Shown here: one piece after another, positions 9,734 through 19,448 of the stretch
Numbering within the stretch: the stretch's first letter is position 1
Layout: the number at the start of each line of letters is the position of its first letter
DNA from: Clostridiaceae bacterium
GTDB lineage: Bacteria; Bacillota; Clostridia; Acetivibrionales; DUMC01
Length of the DNA: 35,762 nt
Reading direction: 5' to 3'
NCBI GenBank assembly: GCA_012512865.1
Contig: JAAZDH010000151.1
Span: 1-35,762 of the forward strand
Notes under the pieces: generated by a model
Seen by the model: the letters and a program-made list of their open reading frames with translations, nothing else
Told to the model about the DNA's origin: nothing
Database searches by the model: none
Position numbers and translations under genes: made by a program

Positions 9734-10372
9734 TTAGTACAGCTGCTCTCTTAACTGGTATATAATAAATTTCTCTCTTTCATCATTTTCCCCGGGCACC
9801 CTTATTTTATCTATAATTTCAAAGGGTGTGCCGATTTCAAGAAATATTTCATACTCCTGCATTGGATAATAAAGGATTAAATCCTCATTTCTCCTGTCCT
9901 TTTCCACCGAACGCAAAATATTATAAATGACTTTCCTAAATATAGGTATCGAAAAGGGGTTGAAAAAATAAAAACAATTGTCTTTTTTATCAATTTTATA
10001 ATGCTGGGCAAGGCCATACTTGAATTTGACAGGCGCAGCAATATTTCTTGTCTTTAACCTGTACATTATTTTGTTTTCAATAGCTTCTCTATAGGTTCTG
10101 AAATCAGCTTCTACCCCAACTACCGGCAAATGAAAACGATTATGCAAATAAAACGCCACCCTCCCCCGGCCGCACCCAAAATCGACAATTGTATCAGCAT
10201 CCTTGAATTTATAATTTTCAGAAAGTGCATGCAAGGCCTTGTATGGCGTTGCTTCATAACGATAATAATGGATTTTCTTATTATCCGGCCATTCTCTTGT
10301 ACCAACTGTTTTAATGCCAAGCAATTTATCTTGTTCTCTTTCTTCCATAAAAACGCTCCTCGACGCACTCAA
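9734..10372 (-). CDS. Class I SAM-dependent methyltransferase
   Basis: IVDFGCGRGRVAFYL motif I and following VVGVEAD. Confidence 0.8.
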   Translation of the reverse strand: MSASRSVFMEEREQDKLLGIKTVGTREWPDNKKIHYYRYEATPYKALHALSENYKFKDADTIVDFGCGRGRVAFYLHNRFHLPVVGVEADFRTYREAIENKIMYRLKTRNIAAPVKFKYGLAQHYKIDKKDNCFYFFNPFSIPIFRKVIYNILRSVEKDRRNEDLILYYPMQEYEIFLEIGTPFEIIDKIRVPGENDEREKFIIYQLREQLY

Positions 10373-10445
10373 GAAACTAAAGATATAACCTCAAGATATG
10401 TTTTATCATAACACGTGGTCAATATCAATAAATTCATCAATGTTT

Positions 10446-11117
10446 CTACGAGTGTTTCACAAAGAGCAGCCTCCCATCATTGATTCCCCAGATTTCATCG
10501 GCGATGGAAGCGACCTTTTGGGAATGGGTGGCAATGATGACACACTTGCCTTCGTCACGTGCGAGGGATGCGAGAATATTCAACACCGCAGTTTCGTTAT
10601 CGCTATCAAGGTTAGCCGTAGGCTCATCGGCAAGCATAATGCCAGGATTGTTTGATAAGGCCCGGGCAATGCATACCCGCTGTTGCTCTCCACCGGACAT
10701 TTTAAGCACTTTTCTGTTTGCCGTTTCCCTGTCAATGCCAACCTTTTCCAGCAAGGCGTAAGCATATTCTTTCTTGTTCTTCTCCCGGTTCCCGCTGATC
10801 CACATGGAAAGCACGATATTTTCAATTCCCGTGGCATTGGTCAGCAGGTTAAAACCCTGGAAAATAACTCCTATATTTTTCGCCCGGTAGTCGTCACGGT
10901 CAATCTTTTTGAGACTGGTGCCTTTATAAAAAACATCGCCTTCAGTGCAAACATCCAATCCGGCAATAAGCGAGAGCAAGGTGGACTTGCCCGCCTCGGA
11001 TTTACCAACGATTGTATATATTCTACTGCATGAAAAACGCGCATTTACACCTTTGAGAACCGGTTTCTTCGTACCCTCGTACTGGTATGATACATTTTCA
11101 AGGGATACTATATCCAT
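10446..11117 (-). CDS. ABC transporter ATP-binding protein (LolD/MacB-like)
   Basis: Walker A VGKSEAGKSTLL, Q-loop, signature MSGGEQQRVCIARAL, Walker B IMLADEPTANLDS. Confidence 0.95.
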   Translation of the reverse strand: MDIVSLENVSYQYEGTKKPVLKGVNARFSCSRIYTIVGKSEAGKSTLLSLIAGLDVCTEGDVFYKGTSLKKIDRDDYRAKNIGVIFQGFNLLTNATGIENIVLSMWISGNREKNKKEYAYALLEKVGIDRETANRKVLKMSGGEQQRVCIARALSNNPGIMLADEPTANLDSDNETAVLNILASLARDEGKCVIIATHSQKVASIADEIWGINDGRLLFVKHS

Positions 11118-11214
11118 GCCTGTTACCTCCTAATTCATTTTCTTCAGACTTTTTTCGTTCCATCCGGCTAATTTCGCAACATCAAACCAGTTTTGTTCCA
11201 TTTGGCTGATTTAG

Positions 11215-11286
11215 TCCCATAATACATTCCATCATACGTCCCACAATACGTTCCATCATACATCCCGCCATACTTCCCACTATACT
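11215..11286 (+). repeat. 12-bp tandem repeat, 6 copies
   Basis: TCCCATAATACA TTCCATCATACG TCCCACAATACG TTCCATCATACA TCCCGCCATACT TCCCACTATACT. Confidence 0.85.
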
Positions 11287-12730
11287 AATTGCGTTCCATC
11301 AAAATCTTGATGGGTTCATACTTTGTAATCTTTGTAATGGCAGTCAGTGAAGCAAGAGAAGCAAGAGCTAGTGCTATAACCGCCATCTCTATGATCGTGT
11401 CCATACCAACTGAAACATCAACTTGCTCAAGAGGGACGGGTTCTTTTTCTATCGGTCTTCCCAGTAGCACACCACTACCAACCATTGGGCCACCCTGCAA
11501 AATACCCTGATTGGCTGCCATCTTCGCATTTTCAATCTGGCCGGCCAGCAATGTATCGCTTACAGGCTGGGCAACAACTGACCCGATCCCGAATCCAATA
11601 GCCAGGCATAAAGCGGTAATGATCAGCATTTCAAGCCAGAGTCCCAGCGCAACCTTTTTTTTCTTCATCCCCATTGCCCGTAAAACACCGATTTCATATT
11701 TGCGCTCCCTTACCGCGATGGATGAAAGGACCATAAGGATTATGGAGCCGAATATCAAGACCACAATCATAAAGGTTAATGAACCCTTTTTCAGCCCTTC
11801 CACCGGGCCGACAACTTTTTGATATCCCGCTTCATCCGTGCTGACAAGGTAGTATTCATCCAGGCCTTTCGCGCGAAGCTCTGCTTCAAAATCCTCCAGC
11901 ATAGATGGATTTTTTAAGTAATATTTTGCGTTTACACCTATCAGGCTGCCGAAGTTATTAAACATTGTATCAATTGTTGTTAAAATTTCATTCCTGCGAT
12001 TCAGAGATGAAATTTTAACCTGTGTTGAATACTCTTCCGTGGCGTCAAAGAATATCCCGGTAATTGTTAGCTCCACTGTATTATTCTTGATTTCCTGCTC
12101 ATTGTTGTCACTAATGCGGATGACGGATGATTTCAGTTTTATCTTGTCGCCGACTTTCAGATTGTTGAGATCGGCCAATTCTTTGCTGATGATACATTCG
12201 TTGTCGTTTTCCGGCATCTTGCCTCCCTCCGCCAATTTCCTGTATCCCTTATTGAACTCGTCCCATTGATTGCCTATAAGGGTCATTGTAGGCATAGCAT
12301 AATCATCCCCGCTTAATGACCCTGTAATAGAATCTATGGCTCTTCCAATAACACCCTGGTTATTGTCCTCGTCGACCGCCTTGATGCCATCACCTGCAAC
12401 ACCGGCTGAAGCAGTAATCACCGCTTCTTTTAAATATTCAGACCTGGCAAAATCCAGGTACTGCTGCGGTGTTATTGCTTTAAATGTAGTTTTTCTTGCA
12501 GATAAAACATCATTTATATTCATTACCCTTGTCACTTTTGTCATGTCGGGAGCAATGGTAACTTCACTGCCAAAACGTGACTTGTAGTCATCGATGATGC
12601 TGTTGGTAGTATTGTTGATGCACAGGGATATGATTGATACCGTGATGGTGATGAGGATAATGACTCCCATCAAGATATTTCTTCCCTTGTTTCTGCCTAT
12701 GTTTTTTATTGCATTTACAAAAATATACAT
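11285..12730 (-). CDS. ABC transporter permease (FtsX/MacB-like)
   Basis: N-terminal TM plus periplasmic domain and C-terminal TMs with VRERKYEIGVLRAMGMKKKKVALGLWLEML; likely start MYIFVNAIKNIGRNKGRN (ORF extends to 12772). Confidence 0.9.
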   Translation of the reverse strand: MYIFVNAIKNIGRNKGRNILMGVIILITITVSIISLCINNTTNSIIDDYKSRFGSEVTIAPDMTKVTRVMNINDVLSARKTTFKAITPQQYLDFARSEYLKEAVITASAGVAGDGIKAVDEDNNQGVIGRAIDSITGSLSGDDYAMPTMTLIGNQWDEFNKGYRKLAEGGKMPENDNECIISKELADLNNLKVGDKIKLKSSVIRISDNNEQEIKNNTVELTITGIFFDATEEYSTQVKISSLNRRNEILTTIDTMFNNFGSLIGVNAKYYLKNPSMLEDFEAELRAKGLDEYYLVSTDEAGYQKVVGPVEGLKKGSLTFMIVVLIFGSIILMVLSSIAVRERKYEIGVLRAMGMKKKKVALGLWLEMLIITALCLAIGFGIGSVVAQPVSDTLLAGQIENAKMAANQGILQGGPMVGSGVLLGRPIEKEPVPLEQVDVSVGMDTIIEMAVIALALASLASLTAITKITKYEPIKILMERN

Positions 12731-12801
12731 TATGATAGCCTCCCTCGCCTTCTTTTTTGTTGCAGATAACATAGTGCGATGCCATCATAACAAATCAAAT
12801 G

Positions 12802-13905
12802 TTAATTTATCGTTAAGACCTCGGGAAAAACCATGTAAAAAACCGTTCCACTTGTTTCTCCATTTTCAACCCAGCATAAACCTCCGCACAAATCGCAGAC
12901 ATGCCGTACAAGGCTAAGGCCGATTCCATACCCGTCCTTTTTAAGCTGGCCAACCCTGTACCGGTAATCAAATAATTTTTCAAGTTCTTCATCATCCAAA
13001 CCCTTACCTTCATCGGATACCGAAATGATTATACTGCCTCTTTGATTGGAGACGGATACATTGATTCGCCCTTTTCCGTGTTTTATGGCATTATTAATAA
13101 TATTGGCCACCGCCCGGTTGATCCATAATTCTTTCGCCGCTACCTGGTAATTTGCCGAATCATCAAAATCAAAATAGATGTTGGGATATATTTTTCTATA
13201 TTCATCGCATACATCCGCACATACAAGCGCCGCATCTATGATTTCCATCTTCCCGGAGCTATTTGCCGACGCACTCAATGTCAGTATGTCATCCAGGCTG
13301 TCAACCACCTTGTCCACCTCCTTCGTCAATTCGCTGTTGCCGGATAATTGGAGTTTTGCCCGCAAAAGTGACAGCATGTTTTTCTGCTCATGTGTCACAT
13401 ATGAGGACAGCCTCACATAATCAAGGGCATTGGTAGCCAGCCGGTTTTTTATTTCCAAATACGCCTTGGCAATGGCCGGATGTTCGGGCTCCATGCCGCT
13501 TCCATTATCAATCCTGGATAACTGCCTTGCCAGCAAGAGCGCCTGTTTTTCCTGCTGCCTTTGTAAGATTTTGGAAAGAACAACGGCGCCTGCAACAAAT
13601 ATAAAAATGATTATGATTAATAAATAGGGTAAATCTTTAAGTATTGCAGACAAATACATATTTTCGATTTGTTTCTTGCCAATAAACCCGATTATGGTAC
13701 TTAACGGTATTGTTGCCGAGCCTTTTTCGAGGGATGAAATAATATAATTATTATCAAGATTAGCCAGGTAACCCGGCAAACCCAGCCGTGGCGCCGGGAT
13801 AAACTTGATATATAATATAAAGGCTGCAATTAAGAATGATGTTATAACAAAAGAAAATATCAAAAGCGTCCCGCTTAAGCCCGTCATTTTTATTCTTCTT
13901 TGCAT
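12802..13905 (-). CDS. Sensor histidine kinase
   Basis: Two TMs, H-box-like YVTHEQKNMLSLLRAKL, N box AVANIINNAIKHGKG, G box SDEGKGLDDEE. Confidence 0.9.
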   Translation of the reverse strand: MQRRIKMTGLSGTLLIFSFVITSFLIAAFILYIKFIPAPRLGLPGYLANLDNNYIISSLEKGSATIPLSTIIGFIGKKQIENMYLSAILKDLPYLLIIIIFIFVAGAVVLSKILQRQQEKQALLLARQLSRIDNGSGMEPEHPAIAKAYLEIKNRLATNALDYVRLSSYVTHEQKNMLSLLRAKLQLSGNSELTKEVDKVVDSLDDILTLSASANSSGKMEIIDAALVCADVCDEYRKIYPNIYFDFDDSANYQVAAKELWINRAVANIINNAIKHGKGRINVSVSNQRGSIIISVSDEGKGLDDEELEKLFDYRYRVGQLKKDGYGIGLSLVRHVCDLCGGLCWVENGETSGTVFYMVFPEVLTIN

Positions 13906-14564
13906 AGCCGGTACCCCTTTCCCTTGATTGTGATAAGCAAGCCTTCCCCGCCTGCTGCAGCCAGCTTTTTACGCAAATTTGCTATGTGAACGCGGAGGAC
14001 GGAAGAAAAAGGGTCAAAAAACTCGTCATATACGTGTTCAACAATATCCTCGCTTGATACCACATCCGGATGCCGGTTTGCCAGGTATTCGAGAATATCA
14101 AATTCTTTTGCCGAAAGAGATATTTCAAGCCCGTCAACATAAGCTTTTCTTATGTGGGGATCAATTCGAATACGTCCGATGTTTATTTCGTTTTTCGTCC
14201 GCCCGTATGAGCGCCGGATGACTGCTTTTATCCGGGCTTTAAGCTCCACAAAGTCAAAGGGCTTTATGATGTAATCGTCTGCGCCGCTGTTGAGACCGTG
14301 CGCCCGCTCCGCCACCGCATGGCGGGCAGTAATAATTATGATGGGGGTGTGTAGCTCCTGGTCTCGTAAAAAAGCCAAAACATCGAGCCCGTCCTTATCA
14401 GGCAGGTTCAAATCAAGTAAAATCGCATCATACCCATTCGCAAGCGCTTTTTCTTCGCCCTCAATGCCGGTATTTGATATGTCAACCGTAAATCCTTGCT
14501 CCTCCAAGCCCTCCTTCATTATAAGGGCAAGTTCCTTATCATCCTCAATAATCAATAAGCGCAT
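13890..14564 (-). CDS. OmpR-family response regulator
   Basis: Receiver MRLLIIEDDKELALIM...ILLDLNLPDKDG and winged-helix C-terminus (VLRVHIANLRKKLAAAGGEGLLITIKGKGYRL). Confidence 0.95.
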   Translation of the reverse strand: MRLLIIEDDKELALIMKEGLEEQGFTVDISNTGIEGEEKALANGYDAILLDLNLPDKDGLDVLAFLRDQELHTPIIIITARHAVAERAHGLNSGADDYIIKPFDFVELKARIKAVIRRSYGRTKNEINIGRIRIDPHIRKAYVDGLEISLSAKEFDILEYLANRHPDVVSSEDIVEHVYDEFFDPFSSVLRVHIANLRKKLAAAGGEGLLITIKGKGYRLCKEE

Positions 14565-14653
14565 GAACCGCACCGCCTTCCCACAGGATACCAATAATAA
14601 CATATATTATGTAATGTTAATTTAACGTTAAGAACAGAAGCGATTCGTAGATA

Positions 14654-14769
14654 AAGCACAATCGGTCAAGTGCAATCGGTTAAGCACAATTGATTAAGTA
14701 CATCCAGTTAAGCACAATCGGTCAAGCACATTTGATCAGGTAAGTGCAATTAGTTAAGTACAATCGGAT
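14654..14769 (+). repeat. 14-bp degenerate tandem repeat, 8 copies
   Basis: Consensus AAGYRCAATYGRTY; six contiguous units (14654-14737), 4-bp interruption, two more (14742-14769). Confidence 0.88.
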
Positions 14770-14823
14770 ACAAGCCGGCCATAACGCCCTGTTCATTTAC
14801 ACTTTTTTCTATGCTTTTTTCCT

Positions 14824-16101
14824 TTATGCCTTTTTCCGCGCTTTTACCAGCAGGAGACTGGGCTTATGCAGTTCACTTGCATATGAAGGCAGCCGGTCGA
14901 CCAGTTCCTCGCCGGGCGCCGGTTCAATCATCTTTCCGATTGAAAAACCGGCTGCAACCAGGCTATTCACAATTTCGGAAAAAGTGCGGTGATATTTAAT
15001 TACACCTTCCACGATCCAGGTCGTTTCACGCTTGCCGCTCCTTTGGTAATCAGAAAGATTATAATGCAATCGCTCGCCCTTTTCATTCTTTGTCCAACGC
15101 GGGCCTTTCAACGGGGCTGTAGTAAACGGGTGCTCCTGGGAGAAAATAAAACAACCGCCAGGATTCAACAAATCAAAAACCTGGGCGCAAAGCTTTCCAA
15201 AATCCTCGATATAATGAACCGCGAGGGAACTGAATACAACATCAAAGCTTTCTTTTATGAAAAGCAAATCGCTCATGTCAGCACGTATATATTCAACCCC
15301 GCTGGTTTCGCGTTTTGCAACCTCGAGCATTTTTTCAGATATATCCAATCCGACCACTTTAGCGGCACCAAGCCGCAGGAATTCAGCGCAATTTTCTCCA
15401 TAGCCGCAGCCTAAATCCAGGACGGAGAGGCCAGTTAAATCCGGTGCAAGCAAAAATAGTGCGGGCTTTTCCAGCAGCAGGTTAATATTATCCGGGTTTT
15501 CACGCAGTTTTTTATACCCGTCAAAAAAGACCTGGTTATCATATATGTTTTGCGAATTGTTTTTCAAGTCGCCATCATCATTAACATGATTGAGCACATC
15601 CAAGATAAAGCCGGTTTTTGAGTTGGTGTAAAGAACCCGGTCGCCGTTAACCTCATTGATTAGCCTCATCTTCAACCTGCCATATTCCTCTGCAATCCGG
15701 GGATTCTTGAGAAGTGCATTTCGAAAGCAGGTTTGCCTTTGGTACTCCTTGCTGTCCTTGGGACATACATAAAAATGATAATCCATGAAATCATCGGGTA
15801 TTAAACGTTTAAAAGTCTCGCGTTCTTTTATGCCTTTATCACCCTCATGTCGAAAACCGATTTTTTCAAGACGCGACACGACCTGGGGAAATACCTCGTA
15901 GGATTCTATTACCGCAACAAGATCAATAATGGGCTTGGCACACAAGCCGGGCACCGAAGTGCTGCCGATGTGCTCAATCTTAATTACCAGGTCGCCGATA
16001 TGCTCCATAAGAAAATCGCGGATACGCTCGAATTCAGTTTTCCAATTCGGGTCATAGGGCAGGATAACCAACGTATTTGGCAGTTTAGGCATCTTGCACA
16101 T
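14824..16101 (-). CDS. GrpB (UPF0157) domain fused to class I SAM-dependent methyltransferase
   Basis: N-terminus VILPYDPNWKTEFERI...IKIEHIGSTSVPGLCAKPIIDLVAV (GrpB) followed by SVLDLGCGYGENCAEFLRLGAAKVVGLDIS (methyltransferase). Confidence 0.9.
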   Translation of the reverse strand: MCKMPKLPNTLVILPYDPNWKTEFERIRDFLMEHIGDLVIKIEHIGSTSVPGLCAKPIIDLVAVIESYEVFPQVVSRLEKIGFRHEGDKGIKERETFKRLIPDDFMDYHFYVCPKDSKEYQRQTCFRNALLKNPRIAEEYGRLKMRLINEVNGDRVLYTNSKTGFILDVLNHVNDDGDLKNNSQNIYDNQVFFDGYKKLRENPDNINLLLEKPALFLLAPDLTGLSVLDLGCGYGENCAEFLRLGAAKVVGLDISEKMLEVAKRETSGVEYIRADMSDLLFIKESFDVVFSSLAVHYIEDFGKLCAQVFDLLNPGGCFIFSQEHPFTTAPLKGPRWTKNEKGERLHYNLSDYQRSGKRETTWIVEGVIKYHRTFSEIVNSLVAAGFSIGKMIEPAPGEELVDRLPSYASELHKPSLLLVKARKKA

Positions 16102-16144
16102 TCCAGCTCCTTTCTCATCCGTTCATGGCGTAATAGCAATAGTA

Positions 16145-16213
16145 CCTATATCATCTATAATATCTATAACAGCAATAATATCTATAGCATCAATAATATC
16201 TATAATACCACGA
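16145..16213 (+). repeat. 9-bp-periodic AT-rich tandem repeat
   Basis: ATCTATAAT ATCTATAAC AGCAATAAT ATCTATAGC ATCAATAAT ATCTATAAT (approximate bounds). Confidence 0.65.
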
Positions 16214-16254
16214 TTAATATTGTCATGAAACCTGTTCCTTTGTCCTTAACTCTT

Positions 16255-17064
16255 TCAGTCTTTTCTTGCCCAGATAGTCGCCCGGTGCATTGATTCGTCA
16301 AGCGGTTCATGGATAGGCTCATCGGTATAATTCTTATATGATCTCTCTATTGTTAAGCCGGCTTCGCTGAGCCAACCATAAACCTGCGCTTGCGACGGTA
16401 TATGCTTGTGCCACTGTTCCGAGAAGGCAATAAAAGACTCACCGTTATTAGCCTTGATCTCCCAATGCCTTGTTCCGGTACATATACGGGTTACGGGGTC
16501 GTAGACTGAGCCATAGCTAACTGTACGTCCATAAGTTCCTATATCGTCCGTACCATTGAAATAACTGCTTTCCCCTGACCTGTTAAAGATACGCGCCGGG
16601 TCATAGTGAAGGTCGAAGTCCAGGAACAGGTGCCCCCCATTCTTAAGTGCAAAAGCTGCTTTGTGAATTACGACTTGCTGAGCCTGCGCATAATCCATGC
16701 CAGTTTCTCCTGTTTCTATGTTTATAAGAAAGTTTCCTCCTAAAACGACCACATCAAAGCCCGTCCCCCAGTCAGAGGTCAATGCATTAGCCGTGTAACA
16801 GGTGATGTTGCTCATTCCTTTCATCCTGCGATAGCATCGAAGCAGCATGTGCTCATCGGCATCAAAGCCGGTGACCGTATGACCTGCTTGGGCAAGCGGT
16901 ATGCAGATTCTGCCGCCGCCGCAAGCCACTTCGAGAATTTTTTGCGATGAGCCATCGGTATGCTTTTGCAGTATACTTAATAAGAATTCGACATCGTTGG
17001 TCTGGTTCTCCAGTTGTTCATAAATGTAAGCGTACCAATATTTCGCAATAAAATCCCTATTCAA
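16255..17064 (-). CDS. Class I SAM-dependent methyltransferase
   Basis: ILEVACGGGRICIPLAQAGHTVTGFDADEHML. Confidence 0.88.
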   Translation of the reverse strand: MNRDFIAKYWYAYIYEQLENQTNDVEFLLSILQKHTDGSSQKILEVACGGGRICIPLAQAGHTVTGFDADEHMLLRCYRRMKGMSNITCYTANALTSDWGTGFDVVVLGGNFLINIETGETGMDYAQAQQVVIHKAAFALKNGGHLFLDFDLHYDPARIFNRSGESSYFNGTDDIGTYGRTVSYGSVYDPVTRICTGTRHWEIKANNGESFIAFSEQWHKHIPSQAQVYGWLSEAGLTIERSYKNYTDEPIHEPLDESMHRATIWARKD

Positions 17065-18122
17065 AATAACCCCTCCTTAAATTTTCCGTTTTTCTTCATA
17101 TTCTTGCTCCATTTAGCAATACCTTTTTGCCATTGCTGTTTTTGACGCAAATACCCTGCCTTGTCACCGGAATATTTTGCTTCACACTTTAGTTTCAGAT
17201 AGCTCTCCCAGCGCTCTCTCGGAAGCTCTCCGTTTATAATCGCCGCTCTAACCGCACAGCCCGGTTCGGCCTGATGACGGCAATCGTTAAACTTGCATCG
17301 TCCAAAATAGCTCTCCACGTCACAAAATGCTTCATCCAGGCCAGCTCCTACATCCCACATCTCAAGCTCCCGCATGCCGGGCGTGTCGATAATCATGGCC
17401 CCGCCAGGAAGCATAATAAGCTGGCGGCGAGTAGTCGTATGGCGGCCCCTGGAATCATCTTCGCGGATTTCTTTTACCGCCATGATTCCCTGTCCTGCAA
17501 GTGCATTAACAAGGCTTGATTTGCCAACACCGGATGAGCCGAGAAAGACAACTGTTTTTTGTGGCTTCAAATAATCATCTTTCAATGTATCCAGCCCGAA
17601 ACCGGTTATTGCACTGATCGCGTACACACCAATTCCTGCTGCAACCCTTTGTGCTGCCTGCATTTGACTGGAATAATCCTCTACCAGGTCGGCTTTTGTC
17701 AGTACGACCACCGGTATGGCCCCAGACTGCCATGCCAGGGTAACATAGCGTTCCATGCGCTTAAGGTTGAAGTCATGATTTAGCGATTGCATGATAAATA
17801 CATAATCAAAGTTTGCGGCAACTGCCTGCTCCCCCCGTCCGGGCGAGGGGTCACTCCTGGAAAAGAATGATTTTCTATTTAGAGTTTTTACAACCTGGCT
17901 GTCACCACTCGGGTTATAATTTATCAGCACAAAATCGCCTGTAGTTGGGAAATCCTCCAATCCTCCATAGTAATATATGCTTGATTTTAACCTGCCAAAG
18001 GTATGCCCGTATTCACAAACAAGCTCGTACCTTTCCTTGTGAACAGCTGTAACGCGCGCCGGAGCGCCAACAGCATCTTCCGGCATCATTGTCGGGATAA
18101 ACCCGTAATCTGTCAAATCCAA
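17061..18122 (-). CDS. rsgA: Ribosome small subunit-dependent GTPase A (RsgA/YjeQ-type, circularly permuted GTPase)
   Basis: VLTKADLV (G4) precedes FLGSSGVGKSSLVNAL (G1) and IDTPGMRE (G3); C-terminal Zn knuckle (YFGRCKFNDCRHQAEPGCAV). Confidence 0.92.
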   Translation of the reverse strand: MDLTDYGFIPTMMPEDAVGAPARVTAVHKERYELVCEYGHTFGRLKSSIYYYGGLEDFPTTGDFVLINYNPSGDSQVVKTLNRKSFFSRSDPSPGRGEQAVAANFDYVFIMQSLNHDFNLKRMERYVTLAWQSGAIPVVVLTKADLVEDYSSQMQAAQRVAAGIGVYAISAITGFGLDTLKDDYLKPQKTVVFLGSSGVGKSSLVNALAGQGIMAVKEIREDDSRGRHTTTRRQLIMLPGGAMIIDTPGMRELEMWDVGAGLDEAFCDVESYFGRCKFNDCRHQAEPGCAVRAAIINGELPRERWESYLKLKCEAKYSGDKAGYLRQKQQWQKGIAKWSKNMKKNGKFKEGLF

Positions 18123-18294
18123 TTTTAAACCCTCCAGTATTTTTCAGTATTAATGTATTGTTAAAAGTACAAGTAATCACATTCATAAATCAACAACCTC
18201 CTTTCGATTTTGAATAAAATATTGAACAACAGAATAGGCCAAAAACTGCAAAAATATAAAAATACCGCAGAAAGCAGCCTTTAGTCATATCTGC

Positions 18295-18338
18295 AAACTG
18301 CGGTCAAACTACGGTTAAACTACGGTTAAGTGGCAGTT
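18295..18338 (+). repeat. 11-bp tandem repeat
   Basis: AAACTGCGGTC AAACTACGGTT AAACTACGGTT AAGTGGCAGTT. Confidence 0.7.
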
Positions 18339-18839
18339 TATAAATAGCTTATTAATAAGTGTCCAAACATGCAAAAGGCACACCTATTCGATGTGCCGCA
18401 TATTTGATGTACCTGTAAGAATCTGCAGTATTCACGAAAGGTTACTTTGCTAATTATCAAGGCAAAGCAAAAATCAGGCATCCATAAGGCCAAACGTGAT
18501 ATCATCTGAAATTGCAGCATTGAATGAAATTGCAATTTCACATGGGTCTTACATGATTTTTTTCTCTGCCGCTATTCAGTTTTAAAATACAATCACCTCG
18601 TATAAAGCCGTCATAAATGCATTTCCCCTTTCTTGCCTGCATTCAGCAGTTACTGATAAACATATAATACCATAATGAGCTCGAATCTACAACAAGTTAT
18701 CCTGGATTATTCAACTAAATACTCAAATATCTTGTACAACTATTGACTGCAAGTGCATTGCATATTAATATGTATATAACCTGCAGAAAATTGTATTAAT
18801 TGCATTTAGTTGAAACCACGGATAAAACCACAAATAAAA

Positions 18840-18885
18840 ACATGGACAAAGCTATAAATAAAGCTATGAATAAAGCAGGATTTAG
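18840..18885 (+). repeat. 12-bp-periodic degenerate tandem repeat
   Basis: ACAAATAAAAACATGGACAAAGCTATAAATAAAGCTATGAATAAAGCAGG (approximate bounds). Confidence 0.55.
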
Positions 18886-18949
18886 TGCCATATCCTAATA
18901 AAGATGGGCACATGACTCAATTACTGCAAAAATATAAAATTAGAACCGC

Positions 18950-19300
18950 GATGAAGAGAAGAGTAGGTTGCTGACGTCTTTTACAGAGACCTCCCAAGCC
19001 GTGCAGGTCAGCAGTGCATATAATTTAACTTGCTGCCGGCCGGCAAGCTGAGAAGGAGCAAAGAACAGGCAGCTGAAGATGGTCTCGGAGCATTCGCACC
19101 GAATCCTTTATTGGGTTTAGGAAAGGTTTAGGCTGCGACGGGCGCTCCCGTTACAGGGCCGGAGTATAACCAGGATTCATTTATCCTGCCGTACTTGCTG
19201 AGGTTGCTGCTGTGAAGCATCAACGAATTGGGGTGGTATCGCGAGGCATAACGCTCTCGTCCCCAGGACAATGCCTGGGGGCGGGAGCTTTTTTAATGCA
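18950..19300 (+). promoter_or_regulatory. T-box riboswitch leader upstream of metG
   Basis: T-box sequence GGGGTGGTATCGCGAG (~19230-19245), terminator GCTCTCGTCCCCAGG..CCTGGGGGCGGGAGC-TTTTTT (19253-19294), candidate specifier GAAG-ATG-G; upstream of a methionyl-tRNA synthetase ORF. Confidence 0.88.
19253..19294 (+). terminator. T-box leader intrinsic terminator (metG)
   Basis: GC-rich hairpin followed by TTTTTT. Confidence 0.85.
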
Positions 19301-19448
19301 AATTTTAATATGCAGTTTTTTTAGCGCGTATTTGTTTGGCTTGTTTGCTTTGTTTTTTTGCTTACGGAAACATGTTTATCAAATGCATTAAAACTACCAA
19401 ATGCATTAAAATATGTTAATCCATATCAACTAGAAATGGGGTGTGTTT

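Noticed and set aside
10446-14603. Complete BceAB-type antimicrobial peptide detoxification module
   Set aside because: The permease is a ~480-aa MacB/FtsX-like protein with few TMs, not the ten-TM BceB type; a simple ABC/two-component cluster is the supported call.
14654-14769. Possible CRISPR array
   Set aside because: Units are 14 bp, contiguous and degenerate with no unique spacers; no cas genes seen.
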